5,989 nucleotides of DNA from JBDSLU01 sp039916225 (GCA_039916225.1 JBDSLU010000222.1:1-5989), one strand, 5' to 3'. Shown: positions 1 through 5,193, numbered from the stretch's first letter. Numbers and translations are program-made. Notes: generated by a model not told the origin, from the sequence alone.

Positions 1-101
1 TTCATGTGGGGGTGTTGGGCGACGGACAGACGAAACTACGCCGCCGGCCCATCCGATTGTTGCGCGGTTCCGGCCCCTTGGCCAGCTGTGCAACCCCACA
101 T

Positions 102-150
102 TTTACGACGGCTTAACAAACGCGCAGAGGGTTTACGACGGCTTAACAAA
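102..150. repeat. Two direct copies of an AT-rich 19-mer
   Basis: The 19-mer TTTACGACGGCTTAACAAA occurs at 102-120 and again, without mismatch, at 132-150. The copies are separated by 11 bases, giving a 30-base period, close to three helical turns. Only 7 of its 19 bases are G or C, which stands out in this GC-rich window. The ends (TTT/AAA) and a few inner positions are symmetric, so each copy is a very imperfect palindrome. I found no third copy in the window on either strand. The repeat could be a pair of regulator-binding sites, a remnant of a larger tandem array, or part of a dispersed intergenic element. Nothing in the sequence decides among these. Confidence 0.85.
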
Positions 151-175
151 GTGCCCCGGCAGGCCTCGCGGGGCA
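142..175 (-). terminator. Candidate intrinsic terminator, minus strand
   Basis: A perfect 7-bp stem, TGCCCCG (152-158) with CGGGGCA (169-175), encloses a 10-base loop. Read on the minus strand, the stem is followed directly by CTTTGTTAAG, a modest T-rich tail. The hairpin lies 73 bases past the stop codon of the small membrane gene at 249-461, so it could end that transcript. The tail is supplied by the second copy of the 19-base repeat. The T run is interrupted and short, so termination efficiency is uncertain. Confidence 0.45.
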
Positions 176-248
176 GGTGGTTGCCAATCATGCCGATCCG
201 GCGGATCAGGGCGTTGCCCGACGGGTCAGGGCGGGTCGGTGCCGCGAC

Positions 249-461
249 TCAGGGTCGGGCGGACGAGCCGCCACCGGACACCCGCGAGGTGGGCGTCGTG
301 TTGCCGCGGGCCCACCAATAGAGGTGACGCGCGACGATCGCCAGGCCGGCGCCCAGCGTCAGGGCCATGGCGACGGGAATCAGAGCTCCCGCTACGATCA
401 GCCAGCCGATGTCTTTGAGGAGGGTCACGATCCGGGCCTGGCGGCGTGATAGCCGGCCCAC
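249..461 (-). CDS. Small single-pass membrane protein, unknown function
   Basis: This frame encodes 70 residues from a GTG start at 461 and ends in TGA. An N-terminal basic stretch (residues 3-10, RLSRRQAR) precedes a long hydrophobic segment at about 17-45. A basic-aromatic patch (RHLYWWARG) and a short Gly/Ser-rich tail follow. By the positive-inside rule both flanks are basic, so topology is ambiguous. The hydrophobic segment is long enough for one tilted helix or a tight hairpin. No clear Shine-Dalgarno precedes 461; a GTG at 428 is an alternative start and would give a 59-residue protein. I do not recognise a family. Support comes from the coherent hydrophobic pattern, the divergent placement against the Crp-type regulator, and a terminator-like hairpin downstream. 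It might still be a chance frame. Confidence 0.5.
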   Translation of the reverse strand: MGRLSRRQARIVTLLKDIGWLIVAGALIPVAMALTLGAGLAIVARHLYWWARGNTTPTSRVSGGGSSARP

Positions 462-462
462 G

Positions 463-529
463 GACAGTCTGCGCGGGGCGCGGTCGGGCGTCTGTTCACT
501 TCACGACAGCGGACCGAGCGCAGACCGTC
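463..529. repeat. Inverted repeat flanking the divergent promoter region
   Basis: GACAGTCTGCGC at 463-474 and GCGCAGACCGTC at 518-529 are reverse complements at 11 of 12 positions and lie 43 bases apart. The arrangement could form a long-loop stem or represent two half-sites of a looping regulator. The left arm starts two bases before the GTG of the leftward gene. In GC-rich DNA an 11/12 match this close is uncommon but not impossible by chance. Confidence 0.55.
492..509. promoter_or_regulatory. Possible Crp/Fnr-type operator
   Basis: The sequence CTGTTCACTTCACGACAG has symmetrical outer arms, CTGT and ACAG, around ten bases. The length and spacing recall Crp/Fnr-family sites (TGT-N10-ACA), but the inner bases do not match the E. 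coli Crp consensus. It lies 52 bases upstream of the regulator's ATG. Assignment to that regulator is inference from position only. Confidence 0.25.
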
Positions 530-561
530 ATTTCGGCTCGCTTTTGTCCAAGGGGCGCGAC

Positions 562-1242
562 ATGCTTGAGCCGTTCATGGCCAAGACGCGAGCCCGGACC
601 GTCGCCCCCACCATCGTGGCCCCCACGGTGGATTGGCGAGGCATCGACACCCGGCGCGTCGAGTACGAGGCCGGCGCCGGCATCTTCGCCCAGGGCGATG
701 CCGCGACGACCGTCATGTACGTCGAGCGCGGCAGCGTGCGGCTGTCGGTCGTGTCGTCGTCGGGGAAAGAGGCCGTCGTCGCCGTCCTCGGCTCGCGGAC
801 GTTCTTCGGGGAGGGGTGTCTGGCCGGTCAGGCGTCCCGCATGGTGACCGCGACGGCCATGACCGCCTGCGCCGCGCTCGTCGTCGAAAAGGCCGAAATG
901 GTCCGGCAACTGCACGATCGGCCGGCGTTCTCCGATCGGTTTCTGGCGCACATGCTGACCCGCAACATCCGCGTCGAGGAGGATCTCGTCGACCAGCTGT
1001 TCAATTCGAGCGAAAAGCGGCTCGCTCGCACGCTGCTGCTGCTGGCGCGCTACGGCGACCCGCAGCCGGCGACGGTGCAGCTGCCCCGGCTGTCGCAGGA
1101 GCTGTTGGCCGAAATGGTCGGCACGACGCGGTCGCGGGTGAACTTCTTCATGAACAAGTTCCGTAAGCTCGGCTTCATCGACTACGACGGGGAGGGCCTG
1201 AAAGTGCATGGCTCGCTCCTCAGCATCGTCCTCCACGACTGA
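562..1242 (+). CDS. Crp/Fnr-family transcriptional regulator
   Basis: This encodes a 226-residue cytoplasmic DNA-binding regulator of normal family length. The start at 562 is chosen because AAGGGG (550-555) lies six bases upstream; ATG 579 is a weaker alternative. The cyclic-nucleotide-binding-type beta-roll covers about residues 31-112. It includes F-A-Q-G-D (42-46) and the turn F82-G83-E84, with R93 near the position of the ligand-binding arginine. A dimerisation helix runs about 124-150. The winged helix-turn-helix is at about 176-215, with V-G-T-T-R-S-R-V (186-193) entering the recognition helix. There is no N-terminal cysteine cluster, so an Fnr-type iron-sulfur sensor is unlikely. Aligned by eye to E. 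coli Crp, the arginine before the recognition helix is kept (R190), but Glu181 and Arg185 are replaced by S191 and F195, so its DNA target should differ. The ligand cannot be predicted. It is divergent from the small membrane gene. Confidence 0.93.
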   Translation: MLEPFMAKTRARTVAPTIVAPTVDWRGIDTRRVEYEAGAGIFAQGDAATTVMYVERGSVRLSVVSSSGKEAVVAVLGSRTFFGEGCLAGQASRMVTATAMTACAALVVEKAEMVRQLHDRPAFSDRFLAHMLTRNIRVEEDLVDQLFNSSEKRLARTLLLLARYGDPQPATVQLPRLSQELLAEMVGTTRSRVNFFMNKFRKLGFIDYDGEGLKVHGSLLSIVLHD

Positions 1243-1249
1243 GCCCGCC

Positions 1250-1271
1250 CGGCGGTCGCCGACAGCGCTGT
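1250..1271. repeat. Two adjacent short palindromes after the regulator gene
   Basis: CGGCG-GT-CGCCG (1250-1261) is followed immediately by the perfect 10-base palindrome ACAGCGCTGT (1262-1271). The first could be a small hairpin just past the stop codon of the Crp-type gene, but it has no T-run and only about four usable pairs. The second could be an operator for the downstream small gene. Both are short enough to arise by chance in GC-rich DNA. Confidence 0.3.
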
Positions 1272-1305
1272 GCAGTTAGGCACTACGCGAAGGCACGCGA
1301 TCCTG

Positions 1306-1311
1306 TACCCT
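1306..1311 (+). promoter_or_regulatory. Candidate -10 element for leaderless start at 1318
   Basis: TACCCT fits the loose TANNNT form of a -10 element and ends six bases before the ATG at 1318. That spacing would place transcription initiation at or very near the start codon. No clear -35 box is present at the expected distance, and the gene has no Shine-Dalgarno. TANNNT is a weak pattern that occurs often by chance. Confidence 0.2.
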
Positions 1312-1317
1312 TACGGG

Positions 1318-1518
1318 ATGCGAATCGAGTTGAAAGCGACCCTGGGCGGCGCCTGGCTGATCGGCCTCGGCGCGCTCGCGCTGTCGGAGGTCGTGAGCAC
1401 CGGAGCCAGCCGGACGCTGGTTTTCGGCTTCGGCCTCGTCCCCGTTCTGATCATGGGGATGTTCTGGACGCCGCCAGAGGCCAGCCTCTTGCGGCAGATC
1501 AACCCGGCGCGGCAGTAG
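1318..1518 (+). CDS. Small two-helix membrane protein, unknown function
   Basis: From ATG 1318 this encodes 66 residues. A short charged N-terminus (MRIELK) leads into hydrophobic segments at about 8-26 and 34-50, joined by a short polar turn (S-T-G-A-S-R). A C-terminal tail, TPPEASLLRQINPARQ, follows. The pattern is that of an inner-membrane hairpin. An in-frame GTG at 1270 would add 16 residues, but those are basic and polar, and neither start has a good Shine-Dalgarno. I prefer 1318 because the membrane hairpin then begins near the N-terminus and a TANNNT element lies six bases upstream. The next gene begins 11 bases after the stop codon, so the two are probably cotranscribed. I recognise no family. 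Confidence 0.6.
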   Translation: MRIELKATLGGAWLIGLGALALSEVVSTGASRTLVFGFGLVPVLIMGMFWTPPEASLLRQINPARQ

Positions 1519-1529
1519 CGGAGAATCTG

Positions 1530-1877
1530 ATGAGCCTGTCCAAGCCCAAGTCACCGGCCTCGTTCCCCTCCGTCGGCGATCGCGTCCAACACCACCAGTA
1601 CGGCGTCGGCTCGGTGACGATGCTCGACGTCTACCACACCGTCATCGACTTCGACGGCCACGGCATCCGCCGGTTCGTGACCAACAAAATCGTGGTCGAG
1701 CGCACCGACGATCCCGGACCGACGGCCAGCGAACGCCGGGCGATCGTCGCCCGCCGGGCGAAGGAAGAGCGGGCGCGGGTCAAGGCCGCCGGCCTCGTCG
1801 AGAAGGTGCCCGTCCCGTCGCGCCGTCGCCGCACCAAGCCCGATCCCGAAGACGCGCCCGTCGAGACGCTCGCGTAA
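1530..1877 (+). CDS. Small basic protein with UvrD/CarD-like barrel motif
   Basis: This encodes 115 residues from ATG 1530, with CGGAGA at 1519-1524 as Shine-Dalgarno. Residues 14-58 carry G-D-R-V-Q-H-H-Q-Y-G-V-G-S-V, then alternating hydrophobic strands, then F-D-G-H-G-I-R-R-F-V. This follows the pattern of small SH3/Tudor-like barrels at the C-terminus of UvrD/PcrA helicases and in CarD/TRCF-type RNA polymerase-binding modules: GDRV, an aromatic-GxG turn, and a late glycine-containing strand. Residues 66-104 are rich in Arg, Lys, Ala and Glu, probably a charged helix and then a flexible basic region (R98-R-R-R-T-K). The tail is acidic. A nucleic-acid or RNA polymerase partner is plausible, but the assignment rests on motif resemblance. 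It lies 11 bp after the small membrane gene and converges on the dioxygenase with an 18-bp gap. Confidence 0.8.
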   Translation: MSLSKPKSPASFPSVGDRVQHHQYGVGSVTMLDVYHTVIDFDGHGIRRFVTNKIVVERTDDPGPTASERRAIVARRAKEERARVKAAGLVEKVPVPSRRRRTKPDPEDAPVETLA

Positions 1878-1890
1878 GACGCCCCTGAAC

Positions 1891-1917
1891 CGGCGTCACG
1901 CCCCGGGCGTGGCGCCG
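1891..1917. terminator. Strong hairpin at the convergent gene junction
   Basis: CGGCGTCACGCC (1891-1902) pairs with GGCGTGGCGCCG (1906-1917) around a CCG loop. This makes a 12-bp stem with one G-T wobble. It sits between the stop codon at 1875-1877 on the plus strand and the end of the minus-strand dioxygenase gene, whose stop codon and last few codons lie inside the stem. Position and symmetry suit a bidirectional terminator or 3'-end-protecting hairpin. Neither strand has a T-run after it, so it is not a classical intrinsic terminator. Confidence 0.5.
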
Positions 1918-2561
1918 AGGACGATGTCGAAGCGGGCCTGCAGCTCGCCGACCGTCGACCGCGGCAGCGGCGCGAACGGCACGATCACGCTGGCGCGGGC
2001 CCGCTCGTCGCGGATGCCGCGCAGCACGCCGTCCCGCGCGTTGCCCGGGTCGCCCTCCACATAGCACTGCGTGGTCAGCACTTCCTTGCCGCTCCGGGCG
2101 ATCCGGAAGTGGATGTGCGGCGTCCGTCCCGGATACGGGACCGGCTTGATCGTGCGGAAGTAGTACTCACCGGTGGAGCCGGTGAGGAAGCGACCGAAGC
2201 CCTGGAAGTGCGTGTCCCGGCTGCCGGACCGATCGCTGCCGGGGTGCAGGTAGACGCCATGCGCGTCGGCCTGCCAGATCTCGACGACCGCATGGCGCAC
2301 CGGCTCGCCGCTGGCGTCGAGCACCCGCCCGGTGAGATGCGCGATGGTGCCGTCGGCCGGCGTCAGCCCGGTATTCACGACCATCAAGTCGTTGTCCGTG
2401 TCGAGCGGCAGCGTGGTCGGATAAAACGGGCCTTCGGTCTGCCGCGGCGTCAGCGCCAGCTGCTCGGCGAGCACGCCCGGGGCGTAGAGCAGGCCGCCGC
2501 CAGCGACCGTGAGCGTGGACAGGAAGTGCCGCCGCGTACGAGCCGGGACCACGACAATCAT
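1896..2561 (-). CDS. Tat-exported intradiol ring-cleavage dioxygenase
   Basis: This encodes a 221-residue member of the family of protocatechuate 3,4- and catechol 1,2-dioxygenases. These are non-heme iron(III) enzymes that open catechol rings between the two hydroxyls. The N-terminus holds a twin-arginine signal (T9-R10-R11-H12-F13-L14) followed by a hydrophobic stretch and A-P-G-V-L-A, cleaved near residue 32, so the folded enzyme should be exported. The mature part begins near T42-E-G-P-F-Y-P, a family hallmark, followed by V93-E-I-W-Q-A-D-A-H-G-V-Y. All four predicted iron ligands are visible: Y104, Y143, H149 and H151 (P-H-I-H-F). R146 sits where the family has its conserved active-site arginine. 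The start at 2561 is fixed by GGAGGAGG five bases upstream. It lies 94 bp downstream of the esterase gene on the same strand. The substrate cannot be read from sequence. Confidence 0.93.
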   Translation of the reverse strand: MIVVVPARTRRHFLSTLTVAGGGLLYAPGVLAEQLALTPRQTEGPFYPTTLPLDTDNDLMVVNTGLTPADGTIAHLTGRVLDASGEPVRHAVVEIWQADAHGVYLHPGSDRSGSRDTHFQGFGRFLTGSTGEYYFRTIKPVPYPGRTPHIHFRIARSGKEVLTTQCYVEGDPGNARDGVLRGIRDERARASVIVPFAPLPRSTVGELQARFDIVLGATPGA

Positions 2562-2566
2562 CGCTG

Positions 2567-2574
2567 CCTCCTCC
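2567..2574 (-). promoter_or_regulatory. Strong ribosome binding site of the dioxygenase
   Basis: On the minus strand GGAGGAGG lies five bases before the ATG at 2561. It decides the start against an in-frame upstream start at 2609, which has no such site and would put 16 extra residues before the Tat signal. Confidence 0.85.
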
Positions 2575-2655
2575 GATCGATCTGCGAGTTGCCCCCCAGC
2601 ATACGCCACGCCAGGGTGCCGGCCCAGGCCAGGCCGAGCGTGCCGCGCCTGCCGA

Positions 2656-4233
2656 TCAGCGCCGTCCGCTCGGCGCGACGTACCCCGCGAGGTCCGCGGC
2701 GGAGGCTCGGTAGGCGTGGAGCATCCCCGGCAGAGGCGAGAAGCCGGCCGGCAACGCCACCGGATGGTCGACCACGAGGTCGTCGGCCGCCGGGTTCACC
2801 TCGCAGCGCGTCCGATCGTCCAGCACGCAGCGCGCGACGTGTCCGGCGAAGTCGACGTAGACGTCGAACTGCTCACCGGACCCGGTCTGCGTCACCGAGT
2901 AATCGTTGTCGTTGCCGGCGACGATGAGACGGCCGCCGCCGGGCAGCTTCGGTCCGATCGCCAGCCCTTCCCACTTCTCCGCCTGGTTGGCGTTGGGGAG
3001 CAGCGTCGTCGCCGCGAGGTCGATGAACACGTTGGCGTCGTTCTTCTGCACCGGCACGATCCCCGCCGCGGCGAGGTTGCCGTCGTCCGGCAGGACCATC
3101 GCCGAGACATCGGTCGCGCCGTCGAGGTCGATCGCGTAGACGCGCTTGCTGCCGACGACGCCCAGCACCGGAATCGGGCCGCCGGCGGGACCGCGGCCGG
3201 CCGGATTGTCGACCCCGATGCCGCGATTGTCGCGCTCGAGGACGAGGAACCGATGGTCGTTGATGGCGACGATCGCCGACAGGCCGATGTTGCGGCCCTG
3301 CCGTGGATCGCTGCCGGTCGCGGTTCCGCCAGCGGCGAGGATACGCGCGCGGATGGCCGCCTGCGCTTCGAGCGGATAGACGTACTGCGCCACGTGCCGG
3401 CGGTAGGTCGGGCTCGCCGGCACGTTGTCGAACACCACGATGCGGACGTTGCGGCCATCGCGGCCGTCGTTGTCGGTGGCGTCGCTGGCGTTGCCGCGCG
3501 GCCCTTCATCGAGCAGCGGATCCTGGAGCACCGCGAACAGGCGCGAGCCGTCCGGGCTGATGGCCAAGCCTTCGTAGCCGCGGTTGTCCTGGCGGCCCGA
3601 GCCCGACGCCGAGCCCTCCCGGCCGGCGACGAAATCGAGCGTCCCGATCGGCTTCGGCAGCAGCATCGTCGGCGTCTCGAAGATGCCGATCAGGCGGCCG
3701 GTGCGGCTGAACTCGTAGATCGATGGGCCGTACTCGTCGGCCACGATCAGGTGCCCCGTCGACGGATCGACGACCAGGCCCTCGGGATCGAAGCTCCGGC
3801 CGAGCGCGGCGGCGTTGCCGTTGAGGAGAAGCGGATTGAGGCCGTTCAACGCGCCCGGATCGCCCACGGCCGCGGCGGGCGGCGCCAGCAGACCATCGGG
3901 GTCCGCCAGCATGACCGTTTCCTTGACCTTGAGCTTCACCATCTGGCTGGTGGTCGGGTGCAGCACGATCTCGATGCGCTGGACACGGACGGCGTAGTCG
4001 AGGAGACCGCCGCCGGGGCCACGATCGGACAACGCCCACCACTCCTGGCGCACGGGATCGAAGTAGAGGTCCGAGAACTGCCCGAAGCGCCCGGCGTTGG
4101 CGCCGGGGACGTGGGTGGCGTCGATGGTGTCGCCGGCGATGGTGAGGCCATTGAGGAACGCGGGTTGCGCCGCGGCCGTGGTGGCCGCGCACAGCGCGGC
4201 GAAAAAGAACGGGATCGAACGAAGCTGTCGCAT
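2656..4233 (-). CDS. Secreted phytase-like esterase-family protein
   Basis: This encodes 525 residues matching the phytase-like domain family, often named esterase-like activity of phytase family protein. The first 23 residues form a Sec signal peptide: a basic n-region (MRQLR), a hydrophobic core, and A-T-T-A-A-A-Q. The rest reads as a beta-propeller. Repeated strand-turn motifs appear at F53-S-D-L-Y-F-D-P, D149-P-E-G-L-V-V-D-P, G219-Y-E-G-L-A-I-S-P-D-G and W421-E-G-L-A-I-G-P. Glutamates in the three repeated E-G-L motifs (E151, E221, E422) are candidates for metal or substrate binding. The mature protein shows only two cysteines (C469, C477), well placed for a disulfide and consistent with the periplasm. 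The start at 4233 is set by AAGGAG five bases upstream. The natural substrate is unknown; the phytase label is by fold family and should not be read as proven activity. It may be cotranscribed with the downstream dioxygenase. Confidence 0.9.
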   Translation of the reverse strand: MRQLRSIPFFFAALCAATTAAAQPAFLNGLTIAGDTIDATHVPGANAGRFGQFSDLYFDPVRQEWWALSDRGPGGGLLDYAVRVQRIEIVLHPTTSQMVKLKVKETVMLADPDGLLAPPAAAVGDPGALNGLNPLLLNGNAAALGRSFDPEGLVVDPSTGHLIVADEYGPSIYEFSRTGRLIGIFETPTMLLPKPIGTLDFVAGREGSASGSGRQDNRGYEGLAISPDGSRLFAVLQDPLLDEGPRGNASDATDNDGRDGRNVRIVVFDNVPASPTYRRHVAQYVYPLEAQAAIRARILAAGGTATGSDPRQGRNIGLSAIVAINDHRFLVLERDNRGIGVDNPAGRGPAGGPIPVLGVVGSKRVYAIDLDGATDVSAMVLPDDGNLAAAGIVPVQKNDANVFIDLAATTLLPNANQAEKWEGLAIGPKLPGGGRLIVAGNDNDYSVTQTGSGEQFDVYVDFAGHVARCVLDDRTRCEVNPAADDLVVDHPVALPAGFSPLPGMLHAYRASAADLAGYVAPSGRR

Positions 4234-4238
4234 GCGGT

Positions 4239-4244
4239 CTCCTT
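4239..4244 (-). promoter_or_regulatory. Ribosome binding site of the esterase gene
   Basis: On the minus strand AAGGAG lies five bases before the ATG at 4233. It decides the start against an in-frame upstream start at 4356, which would bury the signal peptide 41 residues inside the protein. Confidence 0.85.
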
Positions 4245-4366
4245 GAAGCGAGCTGAGCCGCAGGCACGGTAGTGGCTGGAGATGACGGCGCCGTGACGGA
4301 CGGTGTCCAGCGGGCCGATTGGGCGACCGGGCGGCAGACCGACATAGCAGCGACACGCGTGGCGCT

Positions 4367-4372
4367 TACAGT
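4367..4372 (+). promoter_or_regulatory. Candidate -10 element for leaderless start at 4380
   Basis: TACAGT matches four of six positions of TATAAT and ends seven bases before the ATG at 4380. The gene has no Shine-Dalgarno, so a leaderless transcript is a reasonable guess. No good -35 box lies 16-18 bases further upstream. Confidence 0.25.
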
Positions 4373-4379
4373 CCGCGCC

Positions 4380-5183
4380 ATGCTGCTCCCTCGTGCCCTC
4401 GTCGCCGTCCTCGTCCATGTCCTCGCTGGTGTGCTCGCTCCTGCGCCGGCGGCGGCTCAGCCTGGCTCTGCGCCGGCGCGGCCTTTCCTGTTCTCGGTAT
4501 CGACGCCGCATCGCGATCGCCCGGCGATGGATGTCTTCGTCGACACGGGTTTCGGCGAACGCGCCTTCGATCTCGTGCAGGGTGAAGCGCCGGAGCAGCG
4601 TGTCGGCATCCAGGCGGCGCTCGGCGGCCGGCTGACGGTCGTCGCACGACTCGGGCTGGCCGACGAGCGCGACGGTGTGCGGTCGTCGCAGCAGGGCGAG
4701 CTGCTCTACGGGCTGGTGCAGTCTCCGACCCGCCGCACCAGCCTGGCCGTCGGCATGGGCATGCGCCACGAGGCGCAGGGCGTCAATGTCCTGCTCGGCC
4801 GGCTCGTCGCCGGTCGATCGTTCGCCGCGTGGCGGCTGGACGGCAACGCGCTGTTCGAGAAACCGTTCGCGGCCGATCGCGATCGGGTCGACCTGATCAC
4901 GACGGTCGGCGTGGCGCGCCGCGTCACGCCGGCGTTCCACGTCGGCGTCGAGCTGATCGGTCAGGACCTGGAGGGGTTCTGGGAGGAAGACGAGGCCGAG
5001 GGCGGCGCGCGCGTGCTGATCGGTCCGTCGCTCCGCGTCGCGCCGCCTGAGGCGCGCTGGCAGTTCGCCATCGCCGGCGGGCCAGTGCTGCACGCGACGC
5101 GCTCGACGCGGATCGTCCCGCTGCCGCCGGGCCGCCAGCGCGAGGGCTTCGCGGTGCGCTGCGCCGTCACTTATGGCATGTGA
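4380..5183 (+). CDS. Putative outer-membrane beta-barrel protein
   Basis: This encodes 267 residues. Residues 1-26 form a Sec signal peptide with a leucine/valine-rich core and A-P-A-P-A-A-A before Q27. The mature part has many short strands with alternating hydrophobic residues and glycine turns: R74-V-G-I-Q-A-A-L-G-G, T86-V-V-A-R-L-G-L-A, S121-L-A-V-G-M-G-M-R and F187-H-V-G-V-E-L-I-G. Acidic or polar loops such as W201-E-E-D-E-A-E-G lie between them. This is the look of an 8-12-strand outer-membrane barrel, though the last residue is Met, not the usual Phe or Trp. I recognise no named family. The start at 4380 is chosen because the signal peptide begins there; an in-frame ATG at 4272 would add 36 polar residues before it. 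There is no Shine-Dalgarno. It is divergent from the esterase gene and 126 bp upstream of the TonB receptor. Confidence 0.8.
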   Translation: MLLPRALVAVLVHVLAGVLAPAPAAAQPGSAPARPFLFSVSTPHRDRPAMDVFVDTGFGERAFDLVQGEAPEQRVGIQAALGGRLTVVARLGLADERDGVRSSQQGELLYGLVQSPTRRTSLAVGMGMRHEAQGVNVLLGRLVAGRSFAAWRLDGNALFEKPFAADRDRVDLITTVGVARRVTPAFHVGVELIGQDLEGFWEEDEAEGGARVLIGPSLRVAPPEARWQFAIAGGPVLHATRSTRIVPLPPGRQREGFAVRCAVTYGM

Positions 5184-5193
5184 CCGCGCGTTC

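Larger units (their letters stand above)
1..248. other. Left-edge non-coding region
   Basis: I see no credible gene in these 248 bases. Short open frames on the plus strand have arginine-, proline- and glycine-rich translations, lack a Shine-Dalgarno sequence and resemble no family I know. The stretch contains a pair of 19-base direct repeats (102-150) and a hairpin with a T-rich tail on the minus strand (142-175). Both are listed separately. No convincing -35/-10 pair was found. Confidence 0.5.
462..561. promoter_or_regulatory. Divergent intergenic region, membrane gene / Crp-type regulator
   Basis: These 100 bases separate the starts of the small membrane gene (leftward) and the Crp/Fnr-family regulator (rightward), so promoters for both should lie here. 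I could not pick a convincing -35/-10 pair for either direction. Two symmetrical elements fall inside: a 12-base inverted repeat at 463-474 and 518-529, and a CTGT-N10-ACAG dyad at 492-509 between its arms. Regulators of this family often control their own or a divergent gene, so autoregulation is a reasonable inference. Confidence 0.4.
4234..4379. promoter_or_regulatory. Divergent intergenic region, esterase / barrel protein
   Basis: These 146 bases separate the leftward esterase gene from the rightward barrel gene and must hold both promoters. The esterase Shine-Dalgarno is at 4239-4244. A perfect 10-base palindrome, ACGGCGCCGT, lies at 4285-4294, followed by further ACGG units at 4296-4299 and 4300-4303, a possible operator cluster. 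I found no convincing -35/-10 pair for the leftward gene. Confidence 0.4.

Noticed and set aside
102..150. Start of a CRISPR array
   Set aside because: Only two repeats of 19 bases with an 11-base spacer; CRISPR repeats and spacers are longer, and no cas gene is visible.
367..561. N-terminal extension of the Crp-type regulator from ATG 367
   Set aside because: The extra 65 residues are basic and unstructured, unlike the family, and overlap the divergent small gene. AAGGGG before ATG 562 gives normal family length.
496..1236. Minus-strand open frame of 246 codons opposite the Crp-type regulator
   Set aside because: It is a complement shadow of the regulator, rich in Arg, His, Gln and Gly, with no motif or Shine-Dalgarno.
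2620..2636. Hairpin CGGCC/GGCCG between the esterase and dioxygenase genes as a terminator
   Set aside because: Only five pairs, no T-run on the minus strand, and such GC stems are common by chance here. It is not enough to split the two genes into separate units.
2509..4272. Long plus-strand open frame of 587 codons antisense to the esterase and part of the dioxygenase
   Set aside because: Its translation is arginine-, valine-, aspartate- and alanine-rich with no recognisable fold or motif, and it has no good ribosome binding site. The minus-strand genes in the same DNA have signal peptides, conserved motifs and strong Shine-Dalgarno sequences. Long antisense frames are expected in GC-rich genes.
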